Positions 55,932-64,000 of a stretch of DNA of 64,000 nucleotides are shown one piece after another. The DNA is from Candidatus Eremiobacteraceae bacterium. GTDB taxonomy: Bacteria; Vulcanimicrobiota; Vulcanimicrobiia; Eremiobacterales; Eremiobacteraceae. The stretch is from assembly GCA_035710745.1 (NCBI GenBank), contig DASTCX010000003.1:124001-188000 (forward strand). Direction: 5' to 3'. Each line of letters starts with the position of its first letter. Position 1 is the stretch's first letter. The position numbers and the translations under genes were made by a program. The notes beneath the pieces are model-generated. The model was not told the origin of the DNA, did not search any database, and saw only the letters and a program-made list of their open reading frames with translations.

Positions 55932-57152
55932 TTACAACAGGCCGATGACGTTGTTCCCCGCCGGTACGACGAGCAAGCCCTCCGAAAAGGCCATGCCGCT
56001 TTGGGGCGCTGCGCCCAAGCTCAACGTCTGCAACGACTTTCCAGATTGTGCGTCAAAGACGTCGACATTGCCCGCTTGCGTGCCGCATACCAGTAGGTCG
56101 CCGGACAGCGTGTTCGTTATGACAAGCGGCGGAACGGAGAACGCGTCGCCACTTAAGGTCTGAACCCACTTGATGTTCCCAGTGCGGGTACTAAGGGCGA
56201 CGAGCTGATTGCTATTTTGGATGAAGTAGCCGATGCCTTTTGCGAACGCCGGCGTCACCAAGCTATTGAACGTGCTTACCGGGGACCCGTTGGTCGCATT
56301 CAATGCCAGCCCTGGCGGACTGCTTGCCCACGATTCAGTGTACAGCAGACCTCTGTATAGCACAGCCGTGGCGCCGCCACCGCCTTCACAGCCGCCGGAG
56401 TAGTGCCAGATGAGCGTGCCCGTCGAAGGAGCGAAGTCGTATGTCTGTGGGCAGACATAGGAGACAAAAACTCCGGTCTTCGTGACGACCGGCGATGAGT
56501 CGTCGCCGTTCTCCACTGAGGCCGTCCATCTGACCGTACCGTCAGTCTCCCTCACCGCATAGACGGTGCCGCCGCTGCCGGCGCCGCCCGTATATACCAT
56601 GCCGTTCCCGGTCGCAGGCGGCGACGAGAATGAATACTGACCCGGCATTTGCGTGAGCCACAACGATCTGCCGTTGCGCGCTTCGAAAGCGCTCATGAGG
56701 CCGCTTCCGGAAAGGCTGAATAGTTCGCCGTGGTCGTACGCCGTGCCGATGGACGACTCGTCTTTGCCCCAGAGCATCTTGCCTGTCGCCGCACTCAAGG
56801 CGTACACGAAGCTGCCACCGACGAAGACTCGTCCGTTCGCAATAACCGGATACGTAGAGAACTGACCGACCGAGGCTGTCCACTGAACCTTGAGTGGGAG
56901 CTGGATTGTGGGTCCATCGATGGCGCCCGTGTGCCTCGGGTTGATCTGATACGTGACTGCGTCTTCGGCCTCGCCCACGAAGTCCGGATCGGCGCCGCCG
57001 GTGGACTTCCCAAAGGCGGGACCGTGAACAAGACCCGCGCGAGTCGCGACGACCTGATGTGCGGGCGCATTTCCAGCCGATGATGGCACCGCGCTCTCCA
57101 TGCTGACCGCACACGTCAAAAGCAAAAAAGCTACGACAGAAAGGTACTTCAT
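55932..57152 (-). CDS. Secreted PQQ-like beta-propeller protein
   Basis: A 406-residue exported protein. A signal peptide (MKYLSVVAFLLLTCAVSM) is followed by repeats of the PQQ/PQQ-like type (VYALSAATGKMLWGK, VYAVRETDGTVRWTA, LVALSTRTGNIKWVQ), giving a seven- or eight-bladed propeller. Catalytic residues of quinoprotein dehydrogenases are absent, so it is more likely a binding or scaffold protein. GGGAGAGGATT precedes ATG 57152. Confidence 0.82.
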   Translation of the reverse strand: MKYLSVVAFLLLTCAVSMESAVPSSAGNAPAHQVVATRAGLVHGPAFGKSTGGADPDFVGEAEDAVTYQINPRHTGAIDGPTIQLPLKVQWTASVGQFSTYPVIANGRVFVGGSFVYALSAATGKMLWGKDESSIGTAYDHGELFSLSGSGLMSAFEARNGRSLWLTQMPGQYSFSSPPATGNGMVYTGGAGSGGTVYAVRETDGTVRWTASVENGDDSSPVVTKTGVFVSYVCPQTYDFAPSTGTLIWHYSGGCEGGGGATAVLYRGLLYTESWASSPPGLALNATNGSPVSTFNSLVTPAFAKGIGYFIQNSNQLVALSTRTGNIKWVQTLSGDAFSVPPLVITNTLSGDLLVCGTQAGNVDVFDAQSGKSLQTLSLGAAPQSGMAFSEGLLVVPAGNNVIGLL

Positions 57153-57229
57153 TTGAATCCTCTCCCGATCGAGCAAGAATAGTTGCGGCACCAGTATAGG
57201 CGCAGCGCGGCGCCAAGTCAATTGCAAAG

Positions 57230-57259
57230 AATAACAAAAACCCTCGGACGCGCCAAGGG
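57230..57259 (-). terminator. Rho-independent terminator after the tRNA gene
   Basis: On the minus strand a stem CCCTTGG / CCGAGGG (one T-G pair) is followed by TTTTTGTTATT, starting 4 bases after the encoded CCA end of the tRNA. Confidence 0.8.
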
Positions 57260-57262
57260 CTT

Positions 57263-57610
<348 letters not shown>

Positions 57611-57652
57611 CTCCGTAGGTACAACGCTTCGTACGAGCGTACCTGTCGAACG

Positions 57653-58480
57653 ATGTTGCATCCATCGACATTTTCGATAGTCGCCTGCGATACCGACACA
57701 AGCGAAGTCGGTGTGGCCGTCCAATCGAAATTCCTTTCCGTCGGTTCTGCTGTGCCGTGGGCGATCGGCGGCGTCGGCGCGATTGCGACGCAGGCATGGG
57801 CGAACACGACGTACGGCCCGCGTGGTCTCGCGTTGTTGCAAGAAGGCAAGGCTCCCGAGGAGGTCATCGATTGGCTGACTTCGTCGGACGAGCATCGAGA
57901 CGAGCGACAGCTCGGCATCGTCGACGCGACCGGACGCTCGGCGACTTACACCGGCGTGCACTGCATGGATTGGGCAGGCGGCATCGCCGGAGCGAACTTC
58001 GCAGCACAGGGGAACATCCTCGCGGGCAAAGGCGTCGTCGACGGCCTTGCGAGCGCATTTCAACAAACGCGAGGCTACCTCGCCGATAGGCTCATCGCCG
58101 CGTTACGTGCCGGACAGGCCGCCGGCGGCGACAGGCGCGGGAAGCAAAGCGCCGCTTTGTACATCGCAAAACCGGGCGGCGGTTACGCCGGCTTCAACGA
58201 TCGTTATGTCGACCTGCGTGTCGACGATCATCCGGATCCGATCGAAGAGCTCGCGCGCATCCTCGAGCTCCACAAGCTCTACTTCTTCAAGGCAGAACCG
58301 CATGACGTCCTAACGATTGATGCGAGCCTGAAGAATGAGATCGACTCGCTCGTAGCCCGGGCCGGCGCGAAGTCGCTCGTCGAGTTCATGCATCGCGAGA
58401 ATCTCGAGAATCGAGTCCGCGACGACGACACGGTCGACAAACAGACGCTCGGCTATCTCCGCGATTTCGTCAAGAGGTGA
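57653..58480 (+). CDS. DUF1028-family protein
   Basis: A 275-residue protein of the DUF1028 (Ntn-hydrolase-fold-like) family. The start MLHPSTFSIVACDTDTSEVGVAV and the blocks AVPWAIGGVGAIATQAWANT and NFAAQGNILAG are highly characteristic. A C-terminal part of about 60 residues follows the core and may be a small binding domain. ATG 57653 is chosen because the longer frame would run across the tRNA. The stop overlaps the GTG of the adenosine deaminase gene, so the two form an operon; the role is unknown but a nucleoside or purine link is possible. Confidence 0.9.
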   Translation: MLHPSTFSIVACDTDTSEVGVAVQSKFLSVGSAVPWAIGGVGAIATQAWANTTYGPRGLALLQEGKAPEEVIDWLTSSDEHRDERQLGIVDATGRSATYTGVHCMDWAGGIAGANFAAQGNILAGKGVVDGLASAFQQTRGYLADRLIAALRAGQAAGGDRRGKQSAALYIAKPGGGYAGFNDRYVDLRVDDHPDPIEELARILELHKLYFFKAEPHDVLTIDASLKNEIDSLVARAGAKSLVEFMHRENLENRVRDDDTVDKQTLGYLRDFVKR

Positions 58481-59496
58481 CGATCGACGTCGCGTCGTTC
58501 GCGGCGCGCATTCCAAAGGCTGAACTCCACGTCCACCTCGAAGGCACGATCTCGCCGGACGCGTACGTCCGCATCGCGCACCGCAACGGACTTGACCCTA
58601 AGGATGCCGATGCGATCTTCGCATGCCACGATTTTCCGTCGTTTTTGCGCGCCTTTCTCGACGTCGTCAAAGCGCTTCGACGGCCGGAAGATTTCGCCGA
58701 GCTAGCGACGGAGTATCTGACGCGTTCAGCGGCGGACAACGTCCGTCACGTCGAGTTCTTCATCTCGCCGGCGACGCAACGCAAATTCGCGCCCGAACTC
58801 GATGCCAATGCGATGATCGTGGCGGTCTGGTGTGCGTGCGAACGCGCGCGCAGGGAACGCGGCGTGACGTCTAGGCTCATCATCGATATGGTCCGCAACC
58901 TAGGTGAAGAAGAAGCGCTGCTCGACGTCGATCTCGCCGTGGCATCAGCGGACAAGGGAGTCGTCGGCATCGGACTCGGCGGCGACGAACGTCGCTTTCC
59001 GGCGCGCGATTTCCAACGCGCCTACGCAAAAGCGCGCGAGCGAGGTCTGCGCCGCACGGCGCATGCGGGAGAAGCTGCAGGCGCGGAGAGCATCGTCGAT
59101 GCGGTCGAACTGCTCGGCGCCGAACGGATCGGTCATGGGGTTGCTGCAAAAGGCAAGCCCGAGGTCCTCGCACTGCTGCGCGGTCGCGGCGTCACGATCG
59201 ACGCATGTCCGACGAGCAATCGATTCACAGCCGCCCTCGCGAAAAGCGAGGTGCATCCGCTCCGCGAGTTCCTCAATGCCGGCGTCAGCGTGACACTGAG
59301 CAGCGACGACCCGTCATTCTTCAGGACGAGCGTCACCGCGGAATACGAGCACGCCGCAGCGCTCGGCTGCGGCGTGGAGGAGATAACTGCGATCGCCAAA
59401 GCGAGTTTCGAGCGATCGTTTCTGCCTGCGAGCGACAGGCAGCGTCTAGTCGAGGAGGTCGACGCCTATGTCGACGGGCTCGGGATCACGCGATAA
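58477..59496 (+). CDS. add: Adenosine deaminase-family enzyme
   Basis: A 339-residue metal-dependent amidohydrolase. Zinc and catalytic residues are in order: HVHLEGTI near 18, HAGEAAG near 195, IGHGVAA near 217 and SSDDPSFF near 273. It would deaminate adenosine, or adenine in some close relatives. It starts at a GTG that overlaps the DUF1028 stop. The 3' end overlaps the convergent lipoprotein gene by 31 bases. Confidence 0.92.
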   Translation: MTIDVASFAARIPKAELHVHLEGTISPDAYVRIAHRNGLDPKDADAIFACHDFPSFLRAFLDVVKALRRPEDFAELATEYLTRSAADNVRHVEFFISPATQRKFAPELDANAMIVAVWCACERARRERGVTSRLIIDMVRNLGEEEALLDVDLAVASADKGVVGIGLGGDERRFPARDFQRAYAKARERGLRRTAHAGEAAGAESIVDAVELLGAERIGHGVAAKGKPEVLALLRGRGVTIDACPTSNRFTAALAKSEVHPLREFLNAGVSVTLSSDDPSFFRTSVTAEYEHAAALGCGVEEITAIAKASFERSFLPASDRQRLVEEVDAYVDGLGITR

Positions 59497-59831
59497 CCCG
59501 AGACCTTGCCGCTCGCATCAAGCTTCATCTTGACGATGAGCGTGCCGTTCGAGAAATCGGCTTCGAAGTCGTAGGCGCCGTCCGGCTCGGTGCCGGTCTG
59601 CTTGAGGCCTTTATAGTCTCCGTGCTGGTGCATGAGGTCCGAGAGCGCGCCCAACTCTGCGCGCGTCACCGTCTTGGCGAGGTCCGGGGTGAAGTTCTTC
59701 GTCGCCGAGTCGATGTCGTCGTTGTACACTGCTCTCGTCACGTCGTCGGCCGTCCTCGACTCGCCCGAGCCGCAGCCCGCGAGAGCGAGGACGGCGCAAC
59801 CGCAAACGATGATCGCCCTGATCGTCGTCAT
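59466..59831 (-). CDS. Small lipoprotein
   Basis: A 121-residue protein with a lipobox signal (VLALAGC, Cys near 20). The mature part has a DUF3887-like flavour (DDIDSATKNFTPDLAKT, then a DFSNGTLIVKMKLDASGKV strand pair). It begins 4 bases after the coiled-coil gene stop, so the two form an operon. Confidence 0.72.
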   Translation of the reverse strand: MTTIRAIIVCGCAVLALAGCGSGESRTADDVTRAVYNDDIDSATKNFTPDLAKTVTRAELGALSDLMHQHGDYKGLKQTGTEPDGAYDFEADFSNGTLIVKMKLDASGKVSGYRVIPSPST

Positions 59832-59835
59832 CTGT

Positions 59836-60309
59836 CTAGATCGTCCCCCAGCCGTAGCTGGTCACCGCGACCTGCTGCTCGCCGCCGACCGGAGTCGGAT
59901 GGACGAGCGTCGTCTGTGCGACGAAGTTCGTCGGCTGTCCGGACGAGCCGTGCGGCTGCAAGACCGCGACCTGGCGGCGAAGTTGATCGACTTGATCGTG
60001 CTGGTATGCGACCTCGCGCTTCAGATCGGAAACGAGCGCCGCTTCGTTCGCGTACGCCTTCTTCTCGGAGTTATAGGCGGCAGTCGCATCGTCACGCTGC
60101 GCCGCGAGCGAGGCCTCGTTGGCCGCGTCCTGCGCGTATTTCGCATGCACCTGCTTGTTGTGGTTGATGATGATCAACGCTGCAGCAGCACCCCCGAGGA
60201 TGATGTTGCGCGTGCTCGCCGCACCGTCAGCCGACACCGGCCCTTGCGGGGCAAGCGCCAGAAGCATAGCGGCGATAATGGAAACACCGATGATCCGCGA
60301 TAGTTTCAT
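59836..60309 (-). CDS. Exported coiled-coil protein
   Basis: A 157-residue protein with a signal peptide (MKLSRIIGVSIIAAMLLALA) and a helical, coiled-coil middle (EASLAAQRDDATAAYNSEKK, LKREVAYQHDQVDQLRRQV). The C-terminus is unstructured. ATG 60309 follows GGAGGTG by 9 bases; a longer frame to 60492 has no support. Function unknown. Confidence 0.7.
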   Translation of the reverse strand: MKLSRIIGVSIIAAMLLALAPQGPVSADGAASTRNIILGGAAAALIIINHNKQVHAKYAQDAANEASLAAQRDDATAAYNSEKKAYANEAALVSDLKREVAYQHDQVDQLRRQVAVLQPHGSSGQPTNFVAQTTLVHPTPVGGEQQVAVTSYGWGTI

Positions 60310-60464
60310 GTAAGTGGACACCTCCGCACCCTGAGCAACGTATTTGGTATACCCAATTGTCGCGAGCGCTCCCTCGCCCTGTCCCGAAATACGCGTCACA
60401 ACCAAGGATGCCAATTTGTACCTGAGACACCGGGAACCAAAAATATTCGAGCGCACGTTCAGGA

Positions 60465-60493
60465 TTGTAGTCCTTTCTTCTTGGTGGTACACT
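60465..60493 (+). promoter_or_regulatory. Promoter of the zinc-finger miniprotein
   Basis: TTGTAG (60465-60470), a 17-base spacer and TACACT (60488-60493), with GGTGGGG ribosome site following at about 60501. This spacing and fit support expression of the small gene at 60519. Confidence 0.5.
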
Positions 60494-60518
60494 ATAAACT
60501 GGTGGGGTGGTCTAGCCC

Positions 60519-60701
60519 TTGGAAAGCCATTTTTCTTTGCGTTGCGACATCTGCGGCGAGTCGAAAGATAAGCTGGTCAGACTTCCAGATCAGCCTAGGC
60601 TTGTGATGGTGTGTTCCGACTGCCTTATGCTGCCGCACGAGAAGCCGTCTAAAGAACCGATCGAGTCCCGTCGGCGGAAGCGACCAAAACCGCCGCACTG
60701 A
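60519..60701 (+). CDS. Zinc-finger miniprotein
   Basis: A 60-residue basic protein. CDICGESKD and CSDC form a CxxC-x(about 20)-CxxC zinc site, and the tail RRRKRPKPPH is strongly basic, so nucleic-acid binding is likely. The start is TTG 60519, which lies 8 bases after GGTGGGGTGG; no ATG is available. Local base composition is lower in GC than the neighbours. No family can be named. Confidence 0.6.
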   Translation: MESHFSLRCDICGESKDKLVRLPDQPRLVMVCSDCLMLPHEKPSKEPIESRRRKRPKPPH

Positions 60702-60885
60702 TGCGGCCGTCTTTAATGTTAACGTCTCTTCCCCGCCTTCGGTTTTGGCTCGGACAGGGTCTCTAAGAAAGCTTGAATCGCGTCATTACGCGGTAAGGTG
60801 TTCTTGATTTTCTCTCGCTTCTCGGACGGGTCGCTCGTTGTTTTTTGTCAACAATTCCGGCAAGGATAAGCGAGCCTAATTCGGA

Positions 60886-60903
60886 AGTTAGGCAACCCTA
60901 ACT
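60886..60903. promoter_or_regulatory. DtxR-type operator palindrome
   Basis: AGTTAGGCAACCCTAACT: perfect 7-base arms around CAAC, 21 bases before the ATG of the DtxR gene. It contains the TTAGG...CCTAA core of DtxR/IdeR boxes. Autoregulation of the regulator-oxidase operon by iron (or manganese) is implied. Confidence 0.75.
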
Positions 60904-60924
60904 CGCGCTTATAGGTTTGCCACA

Positions 60925-61638
60925 ATGACTACGTCCGCCTTGAAATCGGCGCCCGCCGTCGCCCCCGACGAGCACGAAGTAAGCCCGAACGTCGAGATGT
61001 ATCTCAAATCGATCGTCCGGCTGTTTGACGGCGCCGAACCCGTGCCGACATCGGCGATCGCCCACGAGCTCGCGGTCTCGCCCGCCTCGGCATCGTCGAT
61101 GCTCAAGCGCCTCGACTCGGACGGTTACGTCCGGCACGACGGCCGGCACGGCGTCATCCCGACGCATGCCGGCGCGCGGATCGGCGCGCTCACGCTCCGT
61201 CGCCAACGGCTTGCGGAGCGGCTTCTCGTCGATTGTCTCGGCGTGTCGTGGGAGGCTGCGAGCGCGGAAGCGTGCCGGCTCGAGCACGCGATCTCGCCGC
61301 TCGTCGAGCGCCATCTAGCAGCGTTCATGGGGAACCCGACGACGTGTCCGCACGGTCATCCGATCCCGCGCGACGACGGATCGTTGTGGCAGCACGAGGA
61401 CGCGATCGACCTCGCCGACGTCGCGCTCGGCATTCCCGCGGTTGTGCTCGAGGTGAAGAACGAGATCCCCGAACTGCTGCGCTTTCTCGACGAGATCGGC
61501 GTCAAGCCGGGTGTCAGCGTGTCGGTCGTATCGCGCGAGCGCGCCGTCGGACTTCAGAAGATCGAAGTCGGCGGTAAGCAGCACGCCGTTAGCGTCCAAC
61601 TGGCCGCCGCCGTCGTCGTGAGAAACCCGCAAGCGTGA
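60925..61638 (+). CDS. DtxR/IdeR-family metal-dependent repressor
   Basis: A 237-residue regulator: an N-terminal winged helix (SAIAHELAVSPASASSMLKR), a dimerisation domain with metal ligands in EACRLEHAISPLVERHL, and a C-terminal SH3-like (FeoA-type) domain near 170-235. The Cys in EACRLEH matches the iron-type DtxR/IdeR site rather than the Glu of MntR, so iron is the more likely co-repressor. NPTTCPHGHPIP is the family block before the SH3 domain. The stop overlaps the GTG of the oxidase-transporter gene, giving a two-gene operon behind the palindromic operator. Confidence 0.93.
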   Translation: MTTSALKSAPAVAPDEHEVSPNVEMYLKSIVRLFDGAEPVPTSAIAHELAVSPASASSMLKRLDSDGYVRHDGRHGVIPTHAGARIGALTLRRQRLAERLLVDCLGVSWEAASAEACRLEHAISPLVERHLAAFMGNPTTCPHGHPIPRDDGSLWQHEDAIDLADVALGIPAVVLEVKNEIPELLRFLDEIGVKPGVSVSVVSRERAVGLQKIEVGGKQHAVSVQLAAAVVVRNPQA

Positions 61639-63500
61639 TCTCGAAGATCTTACCGCGCGGCGGTGTCATCACTGCGGCCGCGCTCGTCATCGCGATCACC
61701 ACCCTGTTCGTGACGCCGGCCCGTGCTCAGAACGATCTCTCGCCGACGGACGCGCAGATAGCGCAAGCCGAATCAGCGGCTCAGCGCGACTTCGATCTGC
61801 TTCCCGCCTTGCCGCCCGTAGCGACCGGTCATCTCAAGACGATCAGACTGATCGCGGAAGTGAAACCTTGGACGGTTGCGCCGGGGATCAGTGTCGACGC
61901 GTGGACGTACAACGGAACTGTGCCCGGACCGACGATCCACGTGCGCCAGGGCGATCGCGTCCGCGTTCTTTTCACGAATCATCTGCCCGAGCCGACGACC
62001 ATCCACTGGCACGGGCTCGACGTTCCCGCGGACATGGACGGCGTTCCCGGCATGAGCCAACCGGCCGTCCAGCCGGGTCAGACGTTCGTCTACGAATTCA
62101 CCGCGACCGATCCGGGCACGTACATCTATCACACGCACTACGACGATCTGTTCCAGCTCGATAGCGGGCTCTACGGCGCGTTCGTCGTCGACCCGGCGAA
62201 GCCGGCGAAGGATCGCTACGATCGCGACTACCTCATGCTCGTGTCGTCGTGGCGCATACACAGCACGGCGGAGAACTACTTCAGCATCGACGGCAAGAGC
62301 TATCCGCTGACGAAGCCGTTCATGGTGCGAAAAGGCGATCGCGTTCGCCTGCGGACGATCGACATCAGCGGAACCGAATTCCACACGATGCACTTGCACG
62401 GGCATCGCTTTCAGATCGTCGCGATAGACGGCCAGGACGTCGCGCCCGCGCAACGCCAGAACATGGTGACCGTCAATATCGGCCCGGGCGAAACCCGCGA
62501 CCTCGCGTTCACCGCGAACGCTCAGCCTGGCACATGGATGGTGCACTGCCACGTCGCCGACCACATGATGAACGGCGGCGTCGGCCCCGGCGGACTTATC
62601 ACGACGATCCAGTACGAAGGCGTACCATCGACGATGGGCTCGATGGCGATGGCGGACAAGATGCGCCCGATGCCCGCCGACGGCGGTGAAGGCGGAGGTG
62701 CGATCGGACCGCCGCTCGACGCGACGACGACGATCATCCTCGGGGCGATCGCCGGGCTGACGATTTTCTTCGGACTGCCGTTCGCCGCGATGAAGAACTT
62801 GCCGACTCGTGGCATCGCGTTTCTCAACGCGACCGCGATCGGCGTGCTGTTCTTCCTGCTCTACGACATATTGAAGCAGGCCGGCGAGCCGATCACGACG
62901 GCCCTCGCCGCGACGCAGGTCGGCGTGAGCGCCGCACCGTTCGTGACCCTTGTCGCGACGTATCTCACCGGCCTGACGATCGGCCTCGTCGGCCTCGTCA
63001 TCATCTCGCGCTTCGCGCTCAACCGCTATAAGAGCGGCGGCGAGATCTCGCCGATGGGGCTCGCGATGACGATCGCGCTCGGCATCGGGTCGCACAATTT
63101 TAGCGAAGGGCTCGCGATCGGCCAATCAGCTGCGACCGGGGCGGTGCAACTTGCGGTCGTCTTGATCATTGGTTTCGGTTTGCACAACATGACCGAGGGC
63201 TTCGGAATCGCGGCGCCGCTCGCGGGCCGGGCACCGACGGGTTTTTGGCAGATCTTGCGCCTCGGTCTCATCGGCGGCGCACCGACGTTCCTGGGCACCG
63301 TCGTCGGCTATCGATTCACGTCGCCGATCCTGTCGGTCGCGTTCCTGACGCTGGCCGCCGGCGCGATCATGTGGGTCATCGGCGAGATGACGAGCGCCGG
63401 GCGGCGCATCGGCCACAAGGAACTCGCCGCGTTCGGCGTGCTCGCCGGCTTCATCCTCGGCTTCGGCACGGATCTCGTGCTCGCCAGCGCCGGCGCCTAG
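61635..63500 (+). CDS. Multicopper oxidase fused to a ZIP metal transporter
   Basis: A 621-residue fusion. After a signal/anchor segment (residues 8-30), residues about 60-330 form a two-domain multicopper oxidase with all copper motifs: TIHWHGLD (122-129), YHTHYDD (near 165), TMHLHGHRF (near 250) and MVHCHVADHM (near 303-312). Residues about 361-621 form an eight-TM ZIP transporter with its two metal-site helices HNFSEGLAIG (near 486) and HNMTEGFGI (near 516). The oxidase would face the periplasm. It begins at a GTG that overlaps the DtxR stop, so it is presumably repressed by metal through that regulator. Oxidation of Fe(II) or Mn(II) coupled to import is the inferred role. Confidence 0.9.
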   Translation: MISKILPRGGVITAAALVIAITTLFVTPARAQNDLSPTDAQIAQAESAAQRDFDLLPALPPVATGHLKTIRLIAEVKPWTVAPGISVDAWTYNGTVPGPTIHVRQGDRVRVLFTNHLPEPTTIHWHGLDVPADMDGVPGMSQPAVQPGQTFVYEFTATDPGTYIYHTHYDDLFQLDSGLYGAFVVDPAKPAKDRYDRDYLMLVSSWRIHSTAENYFSIDGKSYPLTKPFMVRKGDRVRLRTIDISGTEFHTMHLHGHRFQIVAIDGQDVAPAQRQNMVTVNIGPGETRDLAFTANAQPGTWMVHCHVADHMMNGGVGPGGLITTIQYEGVPSTMGSMAMADKMRPMPADGGEGGGAIGPPLDATTTIILGAIAGLTIFFGLPFAAMKNLPTRGIAFLNATAIGVLFFLLYDILKQAGEPITTALAATQVGVSAAPFVTLVATYLTGLTIGLVGLVIISRFALNRYKSGGEISPMGLAMTIALGIGSHNFSEGLAIGQSAATGAVQLAVVLIIGFGLHNMTEGFGIAAPLAGRAPTGFWQILRLGLIGGAPTFLGTVVGYRFTSPILSVAFLTLAAGAIMWVIGEMTSAGRRIGHKELAAFGVLAGFILGFGTDLVLASAGA

Positions 63501-63520
63501 TCAAGACCGCGGTCTTGTAG

Positions 63521-63648
63521 CGGTCGAGCTTTAGCTCGACCGGAGACGACTTTGCTATTGCTAGACCGCGGCGGTCGAGATAAATCTCGACCGCTCCCTT
63601 TTTTCTTCGCGAGGGGAGGCCGCGGCGCTCGAGATAAATCTCGACCGC
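63521..63648. repeat. Cluster of three hairpin repeats
   Basis: Elements at 63521-63542 (10-nt arms CGGTCGAGCT / AGCTCGACCG), 63571-63594 (11-nt perfect arms, followed by TCCCTTTTTT) and 63625-63648 (one arm mismatch), between convergent genes. A separate 14-nt palindrome AAGACCGCGGTCTT lies at 63503-63516. The second element looks like a terminator for the oxidase-ZIP gene. Confidence 0.85.
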
Positions 63649-63674
63649 TCCCATTTAGAGCGAATGCGAGAATG

Positions 63675-64000
<326 letters not shown>

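Noticed and set aside
60719-60847. Minus-strand open frame of about 42 codons reading KREKIKNTLPRNDAIQAF
   Set aside because: The composition looks protein-like, but there is no ATG, GTG or TTG after the upstream stop and no ribosome site. It may be a remnant; I could not support it as a gene.

Overview
The window looks like chromosomal DNA of a high-GC, diderm, free-living bacterium. Diderm signs are a TonB-dependent receptor, an RND pump, a DUF5916-type barrel protein and several lipobox lipoproteins. The infB-rbfA-nrnA-truB-ribF order, the many small sensor and surface genes, and the recurrent GCGGTCGAG hairpins resemble what I associate with Candidatus Eremiobacterota (WPS-2) metagenome bins. 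That placement is an inference from recall; no marker was compared. I see no prophage, insertion sequence, CRISPR array or rRNA.

Layout. 1-6.7 kb: ribosome and RNA maturation operon (infB, a TPR-like protein, rbfA, nrnA, truB, ribF) ending with an amidinotransferase-fold enzyme. 6.7-11.7 kb: secreted four-repeat protein, S9 peptidase, and a GNAT / DUF1648 / DUF2269 group. 11.6-20.8 kb: envelope operon on the minus strand (TonB-dependent receptor, RND transporter, MFS-PlsC fusion). 21-26.2 kb: MscL with a zinc ribbon, DDAH, DUF5069, a VOC protein, an ArsR-SRPBCC-DUF899 operon with a near-consensus promoter, and a lipoprotein. 26.4-30.4 kb: Vgb-like propeller and a three-gene pilin-like operon behind a possibly structured leader. 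30.5-35.7 kb: copper cluster (membrane protein, outer-membrane-like protein, CopC, CopD-cytochrome c, permease). 35.7-46.6 kb: S53 protease, DUF4242, cyclase-ATPase, OsmC, a surface protein, DUF5916 and a wHTH-TPR regulator. 46.6-54.3 kb: HAF-repeat gene remnant, a giant membrane-anchored BTAD regulator, a second surface protein, an HTH protein, an esterase and a small membrane protein. 54.3-64 kb: Rox-like monooxygenase, PQQ-like propeller, initiator tRNA, DUF1028, adenosine deaminase, two exported proteins, a zinc-finger miniprotein, a DtxR regulator with the multicopper oxidase-ZIP fusion it probably controls, and the 3' end of acs.

The strongest observations are: (1) an initiator tRNA-fMet gene interrupted by a 271-nt group I intron; (2) a single polypeptide joining a two-domain multicopper oxidase to a ZIP metal transporter, coupled to a DtxR-type repressor with a perfect palindromic operator; (3) a roughly 1260-residue protein joining a ComP-like membrane sensor directly to an OmpR-type HTH plus BTAD output, next to a surface-protein gene that has a paralogue 9 kb away; (4) fifteen dispersed 22-25-nt hairpins; (5) copD lying in frame behind copC with an ATC where a start codon is expected. 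All homology statements come from reading motifs by eye, not from searches.
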